From Bacteroidales bacterium UBA4363 (GTDB lineage Bacteria; Bacteroidota; Bacteroidia; Bacteroidales; Paludibacteraceae): a stretch of 27,912 bases of DNA. The stretch lies in contig DGSL01000025.1 of NCBI GenBank assembly GCA_002393965.1, positions 1 to 27,912 of the forward strand. Direction: 5' to 3'. The notes beneath the pieces were generated by a model, which saw nothing but the letters and a program-made list of their open reading frames with translations, was not told the DNA's origin and ran no database searches. Below, piece after piece: positions 23,584 to 27,912 of this stretch. Numbering within the stretch: position 1 is the stretch's first letter; each line of letters begins with the position of its first letter. The position numbers and the translations under genes are program-made.

Positions 23584-24750
23584 ATGAACCATCTGAAAAA
23601 TAAGTGTGAGCAGGATCGAGAAACAAGGATCCCTTCAGTGACAACCAACGATTCCAGTTGCGTGGGAGCAAAAGGAACGTTGAATTCAGTCCTTCGTCCG
23701 TTGCGGAGCGTGAGTTTCGTGACCTTCCTTGTCCTGCTTTTGTTTGTCGCCTTTTCAACCGCAGCTCCGGCACGTTGCTGGAAAACACCCCGCGGCATCA
23801 TCGTTTCGTTGGAGAAGGATCGCGTCTGTGCCATGGAAGCGTTTGGCGGCGCACCTGATGAGTTTACCTATTATTCCGACATGGTCAACCGCTGGCGTGG
23901 GAGTCTCGACAGTTCCATCCGTCTTTGGAACATGATAGTCCCCACTTCCGCGGCATACTATCTGCCAGAAGGTGCGAAGGGGTTGAGCAACGATCAGCAT
24001 CCGGTCATTCGCAGGGCATATACCCAGATGGGAGAGGGTGTTCGTGCGGTTGATGTGTGGGACTCTCTTTCGTCGCACGTATCGGAGCCGATCTATGCCC
24101 GTACGGATCATCATTGGATGCCGCTCGGCGCCTATTATGCGGCACGTGCTTTCGCCTCGCAGGCGGGAGTGGCAGTGCCGGATACAGCCGACTACGAACG
24201 AAAGGTCATACATGGTTTCAACGGCACGATGGGCCGTTGGTCCGAATCACGTACGGTAAAGAACACGACGGAAGATTTTATATGGTATCGTCCCCTTGAC
24301 AGCAGTCGTATAACGACCACGTACCTGGATCACCGTATTCTGCGCAGCGTGGTCTCGATCAGCGGAGAGCCCTATGAATCATCGTTTTTCCTGCCCCGGA
24401 GAGACGGCAGTCCCGGAGCCTACTCCACGTTCATGAATGGCGATGCGCGCACGACGCGGGTACGCTATCCGGAGGCGAGATCAGGCCGTCGGCTGCTCAT
24501 TGTAAAAGACTCCTATGGCAATGCGCTCGCATCGTTTCTGCTCCGTTCGTTCGACGAGGTGAACGTCATCGATTTCCGTTACTTTCAAGGAAACGTACTT
24601 GATTACATTACCCAGGCCGGCATAACCGATGTGCTGATTGTCAACAATCTCCAGCACGCGTATAATCCAAGTACCTCGGTCAAGATTCTGCGCTTGCTGG
24701 AAGCCCCTTCCACCCATGTCGAAGAGGTGATCTTATCCGGGCGGGAATGA
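23584..24750 (+). CDS. DHHW-family protein, AlgX/AlgJ-like (first copy)
   Basis: The ATG at 23584 follows the MBOAT stop by two bases. The 388-residue protein has a single N-terminal hydrophobic segment (about 40-62, SFVTFLVLLLFVAFSTAA) and a long periplasmic part. The family motif RTDHHW (Asp175, His176) and a later KDSYGN (Ser310) supply the Ser-His-Asp set known from AlgX and AlgJ. It should take acetyl from the MBOAT protein and transfer it to a polysaccharide. Blocks such as MIVPTSAAYYLP and RRAYTQMGEGVRAVDVWDSL are shared with the second copy, so the two arose by duplication. Confidence 0.88.
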   Translation: MNHLKNKCEQDRETRIPSVTTNDSSCVGAKGTLNSVLRPLRSVSFVTFLVLLLFVAFSTAAPARCWKTPRGIIVSLEKDRVCAMEAFGGAPDEFTYYSDMVNRWRGSLDSSIRLWNMIVPTSAAYYLPEGAKGLSNDQHPVIRRAYTQMGEGVRAVDVWDSLSSHVSEPIYARTDHHWMPLGAYYAARAFASQAGVAVPDTADYERKVIHGFNGTMGRWSESRTVKNTTEDFIWYRPLDSSRITTTYLDHRILRSVVSISGEPYESSFFLPRRDGSPGAYSTFMNGDARTTRVRYPEARSGRRLLIVKDSYGNALASFLLRSFDEVNVIDFRYFQGNVLDYITQAGITDVLIVNNLQHAYNPSTSVKILRLLEAPSTHVEEVILSGRE

Positions 24751-24819
24751 CGGAAGAAATACTTTTATTCTGATGGTGAGAGCCAATAGGAAGAGAGTCA
24801 AAAACAAAACGAGACGAGG

Positions 24820-24847
24820 CTGTGTGGAAGCGACAGTCGCAACACAG
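24820..24847. other. small imperfect hairpin between the two DHHW genes
   Basis: CTGTGT (24820-24825) pairs with ACACAG (24842-24847), and an inner GCGA/TCGC closes a three-base loop. It is not followed by a T run, so it is not a typical terminator. It lies in the 123-bp gap before the second DHHW gene and could adjust the relative output of the two copies. Confidence 0.35.
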
Positions 24848-24873
24848 TCAGAGAAAAAAGTCTGTAGAATAAA

Positions 24874-26520
24874 ATGACAGCGTCAGATGGGAGTTGGTGG
24901 GATGCCAACTTCATCTTAAAAAAAACAAACGGACCATTGAAAAGACATCTAATTTATATTATCCTAATAGGGACGGCCTATGTCGCAGTGTCTGCGGTAT
25001 TTGATTTTCTGCCACGAAGTACCTATTCCCATCTCGAGAAGAGAGACCTGACAAAACGTCCCTCCTTTACGTGCGACGGATTCCTGTCCGGTATGTTTGC
25101 GACGTCGTTCTCGCATTGGTTTTCCGACACGGAACCCTACCGTGATGAGTTGTTGACGATATCCATGATAGGGAAGGACCTGGTCCGGCTCCATGTGGGA
25201 GGGGCTGAGAATATCTCTTTCCATGCCAGTACGGACGTTCCGTCCGATCCCGACGCGGAGGCATTGCGAGCCGCAGAAGAGGCGAGAGAGGCGGACGAGC
25301 GTTACATTGACGACCTGCCGCTTACCGAGAACGGCACGGCCAAGATAGCCAATGCGGGCATCATCATCGTGGGAGAGGCTGATTCGGTGCGTGCCCTCAT
25401 GGCCTTCGGTGGCAGCAGCAAGGGCGGAGTACAATATGCCAATGCTGCCAATGCATACCACGAAGCCTTGCCCGGGGTGAACATCTACTGCATGGTGATT
25501 CCTACGGCGGTTGATTTCTATCTGCCTCAGAAAGCCCGTAAGAGTTCCAACCCCGAGCGTCCGGTTATCAATAACATCTATTCACACCTTGCCTCCGGGG
25601 TGAAGGCGGTGGATGCCTACACACCTCTCGCACAGCACTTCAGAGAGCCGATCTTCCTGCGAACCGACCACCATTGGTCGCCGTTGGGAGGCTACTATGC
25701 CGCTCAGGCCTTTGCTCGAGTTGCGGGTGTCCCGTTCCAGCCTCTTTCCAAATACACGCGCAAGGTAGTCCGTCGCTACGTCGGTTCGATGTACGGCTAT
25801 TCCGGTGACATCGCCATCCGCAATGCTCCGGAGGACTTTGTCTATTATGTCCCGGAAGGGGTTTCCTATACGACTACGTACACGGATTATCGCATTGACG
25901 AACACTACCGAGTCACGGGTGAGGGACGCACCTATAACGGACCTTTTTTCTATCACTACCGCGATGGTTCGGGAGGCGCGTACTGTACACTGATGGGGTC
26001 GGACACGCGCATCGTCCGTGTGCGCACATCGACCAAGTCGGACCGCCGTCTGCTGATCCTGAAAGACTCGTTCGGCAACATGCTTCCTGCGTTTCTCTTC
26101 TACTCATTCGGTGAGGTTCACGTCGTTGATTTCCGTTACTTTACGCGTAACATGAAGCAGTACGTACGGGACAATCACATCACAGATATACTGTTCTGCA
26201 ATAATATTTTCAATGCCTATTCCCCCCATATCTGTGCCCGGTATGTCAAATACCTCCATCAGGCAGGGGGGACGTATGTCAAGCCCCAAGCGGGAACGGT
26301 AAGCACCGACAGCGTGAAACCGACCGTCGGAAAAGCGCGTCCGGCAGTTCCGGCATCCGTCCTAAAGAAGATCGAGAAGGCTGAGAATGCAGAGCAACCA
26401 GAGAAGGCGGCAGCCCCTCAGACACCGTCGGAGTCCGAGAAGACGCTTTCGGCGCCAGGGGAAGTGGAGGAAGTGGAGGAGCCGTCGCCGGCGGAACAGT
26501 CTGTCACAGTCGTCCTGTGA
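24874..26520 (+). CDS. DHHW-family protein with acidic Pro/Ala/Glu-rich tail (second copy)
   Basis: This 548-residue paralogue of the preceding protein has a cytoplasmic stub, one membrane segment (about 28-46, LIYIILIGTAYVAVSAVF), an acidic linker (about 125-150), then the DHHW domain with RTDHHW (Asp265, His266) and KDSFGN (Ser399). From about residue 468 the domain ends and an 80-residue Pro/Ala/Glu/Lys-rich tail follows, ending SVTVVL; the first copy has no such tail. Both putative catalytic sets are complete, so both copies may be active, perhaps on different sugar positions. A long A-tract (ATCTTAAAAAAAAC) lies inside the coding sequence near codon 15, where slippage would abolish the reading frame. 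Confidence 0.87.
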   Translation: MTASDGSWWDANFILKKTNGPLKRHLIYIILIGTAYVAVSAVFDFLPRSTYSHLEKRDLTKRPSFTCDGFLSGMFATSFSHWFSDTEPYRDELLTISMIGKDLVRLHVGGAENISFHASTDVPSDPDAEALRAAEEAREADERYIDDLPLTENGTAKIANAGIIIVGEADSVRALMAFGGSSKGGVQYANAANAYHEALPGVNIYCMVIPTAVDFYLPQKARKSSNPERPVINNIYSHLASGVKAVDAYTPLAQHFREPIFLRTDHHWSPLGGYYAAQAFARVAGVPFQPLSKYTRKVVRRYVGSMYGYSGDIAIRNAPEDFVYYVPEGVSYTTTYTDYRIDEHYRVTGEGRTYNGPFFYHYRDGSGGAYCTLMGSDTRIVRVRTSTKSDRRLLILKDSFGNMLPAFLFYSFGEVHVVDFRYFTRNMKQYVRDNHITDILFCNNIFNAYSPHICARYVKYLHQAGGTYVKPQAGTVSTDSVKPTVGKARPAVPASVLKKIEKAENAEQPEKAAAPQTPSESEKTLSAPGEVEEVEEPSPAEQSVTVVL

Positions 26521-26609
26521 GGTGAAGAATGTTTCGAGCAAAGGAAAAGGGCAGAGAACCGTGAGAAAAGAAAAGTCTCAGCAGAGAGTCTAAACGAAAA
26601 CACACACAG

Positions 26610-27719
26610 ATGAAGAAACTCCTGACCATTGTGGGCGCGCGTCCCCAGTTTATCAAGGCATCAGCCGTGTCACGTGTGTTGGCATCCGAATATGGCGGAC
26701 GAGTGGAGGAGCTGGTCCTTCATACGGGACAACATCATGATGCGTCCCTTTCTGCCGTGTTCTTTGAAGAACTCGGTCTTGCGGAGCCGCGTTTTCGCCT
26801 GACTCTCTCGTCCGATGCTCCGGTACCTCGGATGGGAGAGATGCTCTGTGGCATCGAGCAGGTATTGGGTTCGTACCGATTCGATGCGGTGTTGGTATAT
26901 GGAGATACGGATTCGACACTGGCAGGAGCTCTGGCAGCGGCGAAGAGCCGAGTCCCTCTGATACATGTCGAAGCGGGTCTTCGATCATACGACCGGACAC
27001 AGCCAGAGGAACAGAACCGCGTCGTGGTGGATCATCTTTCGCAGGTGTTGAATTGTCCGACAGAAGAGTCGGTGAGAAATCTTCAGCGAGAAGGCGTTGG
27101 CGGTCGAATCATCCGCACAGGAGATATCATGCTTGACAATGCTTTGCATTTTCTTCCTATAGCCAGACAGCGGAAAGAAGAGTGGTGGCGGGCGTTGGGT
27201 ATCAAAGATGGCCCTTTTGTACTTGCCACGGTACACCGAGCGTGCAATACCGACAGTCCAGACCGTCTGGCGGACATTATGCGTTCGTTGCTGACCCTCT
27301 CGGAGACGGTACCCGTCGTACTGCCCCTTCATCCCCGTACGCGCAAGGCCATAGAAAACGTAACGGAAAACTCCTTGCAACATCGATTTGCGCATTGTTC
27401 GGCTATCCGTTTGCTACCGCCAGTGAGTTATTTAGAGCTGTTACTGCTGCTAGACAGGTGTAGTGTCGTGGTGACCGATTCGGGCGGAGTGCAGAAAGAG
27501 GCATACTTCCTGCGTCGTCCGTCCGTGGTGTTGCGAGATGCGACCGAATGGGTGGATAATGTGCGTCAGGGAGTCTCTTCACTTGCCGATGCTGTCCCTG
27601 GTGTCATCGTCTCGCAGGTGCGGCGCTTCCTTGACCATGCACCTTCTGAGGGTTCCTATCAACCGCTCTATGGTAACGGGCATGCCGCTGAGGAACTTCT
27701 TTCCGCTTTGGATCTGTAG
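26610..27719 (+). CDS. UDP-sugar 2-epimerase, WecB/WbpI-like
   Basis: The 369-residue protein has the epimerase fold: KKLLTIVGARPQFIKASAVSR, HTGQHHDASLS, VYGDTDSTLAGALAAAKS, HVEAGLRSYDRTQPEEQNRVV, ATVHRACNTD, PLHPRTRKAI and VTDSGGVQKEAYF. The start VGARPQFIKA and the 'HVEAGLRSYDR' form are closer to the WbpI-like branch (epimerisation of UDP-diacetamido-uronic acids) than to the WecB at 15182-16279, so substrates other than UDP-GlcNAc are possible. In the usual HRAEN motif it has RACN, a Glu-to-Cys change. It ends the plus-strand cassette, 89 bp after the second DHHW gene, and is followed by a terminator. Confidence 0.88.
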   Translation: MKKLLTIVGARPQFIKASAVSRVLASEYGGRVEELVLHTGQHHDASLSAVFFEELGLAEPRFRLTLSSDAPVPRMGEMLCGIEQVLGSYRFDAVLVYGDTDSTLAGALAAAKSRVPLIHVEAGLRSYDRTQPEEQNRVVVDHLSQVLNCPTEESVRNLQREGVGGRIIRTGDIMLDNALHFLPIARQRKEEWWRALGIKDGPFVLATVHRACNTDSPDRLADIMRSLLTLSETVPVVLPLHPRTRKAIENVTENSLQHRFAHCSAIRLLPPVSYLELLLLLDRCSVVVTDSGGVQKEAYFLRRPSVVLRDATEWVDNVRQGVSSLADAVPGVIVSQVRRFLDHAPSEGSYQPLYGNGHAAEELLSALDL

Positions 27720-27753
27720 TTTTTTTTCTGACCGGAATTTGGTTTATGTCAGG

Positions 27754-27791
27754 CGGTCGGACTGTCATCAGGAACAGTCTGATCCGGTTTT
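27754..27791 (+). terminator. probable terminator of the O-acetylation cassette
   Basis: TCGGACTGT (27757-27765) pairs with ACAGTCTGA (27774-27782) with one G-T pair. The stem is extended by CGG/CCG across one bulged base, and GGTTTTGAT follows. The T run is short, so efficiency may be modest. A T8 run follows the epimerase stop directly at about 27719-27727. Confidence 0.6.
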
Positions 27792-27856
27792 GATATATAC
27801 ATAATGTGTCTAAGGGAAATCGGTCAAGTTTTTTTTGGGGGAGAGGAGGAATTGAT

Positions 27857-27912
27857 GTTGGAGTGGTATTGGAGTGGTATTGGAGTTGTATTGGAGTGGT
27901 AGTGGAGTGGTA
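27857..27912. repeat. 11-bp tandem repeat running off the window
   Basis: Five adjacent copies of an 11-bp unit, consensus ATTGGAGTGGT, start at 27857, 27868, 27879, 27890 and 27901 with one or no change each, and continue to the window edge. The unit length is not a multiple of three, no ORF uses it, and 11 bp is close to one helical turn. Confidence 0.9.

Noticed and set aside
26387..26593. 68-codon Arg/Gln-rich ORF overlapping the end of the second DHHW gene
   Set aside because: It is the low-complexity tail read in another frame, which gives a repetitive basic peptide.

Overview
The window looks like the chromosome of a member of the Bacteroidota, most probably a Prevotellaceae-like Bacteroidales. 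Reasons: start codons lack Shine-Dalgarno sequences; several upstream regions carry the Bacteroides-type promoter TTTG-N19/20-TAnnTTTG; the trp genes are in the order trpB-E-G-D-C-F-A; and pectin/galacturonate genes lie beside surface-glycan genes. The assignment is from pattern recognition, not from a database search. No rRNA, tRNA, CRISPR array or intact transposon was seen.

Layout. (1) 1-265: the 5' part of a minus-strand AAA_14-type ATPase, preceded by three near-identical repeats spaced 32-33 bp apart. (2) 630-5444: galacturonate catabolism. uxaC (minus) diverges from uxaB (plus), which is followed by uxaA (plus); each is closed by a strong hairpin terminator. (3) 5629-12583: a complete tryptophan operon on the minus strand, trpB-E-G-D-C-F-A. 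Its regulatory region is unusually readable: a promoter, a 21-residue leader peptide with three consecutive Trp codons, a pause-type hairpin and a terminator hairpin, i.e. a ribosome-mediated attenuator. A 94-bp element bounded by 12-bp inverted repeats sits between trpF and trpA. (4) 12596-17341: an apparent minus-strand operon of a GT4 glycosyltransferase, a WecB-type epimerase, a HesA/MoeB/ThiF-like E1 enzyme, an alpha/beta-hydrolase esterase and a secreted pectin methylesterase. (5) 17376-19851: metB-like and cysK-like PLP genes of sulfur amino-acid metabolism, then a possible 53-residue Cys-rich ORF, then a terminator. (6) 19932-20919: a DUF3298-like lipoprotein, divergent from metB across G-rich tandem repeats. 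(7) 21194-27791: a plus-strand cassette of an SGNH hydrolase, an AlgI-like MBOAT acyltransferase, two DHHW-family (AlgX/AlgJ-like) proteins and a second WecB/WbpI-type epimerase, best read as an envelope or extracellular polysaccharide O-acetylation system. The window ends inside an 11-bp tandem repeat.

How the genes fit together. The pectin methylesterase would de-esterify pectin, and galacturonate released by enzymes not in this window could be taken to 2-keto-3-deoxygluconate by UxaC, UxaB and UxaA. The two epimerases, the glycosyltransferase and the MBOAT/DHHW/SGNH cassette point to synthesis and acetylation of a surface glycan. The trp operon is independent and appears to sense charged tRNA-Trp through its leader peptide.
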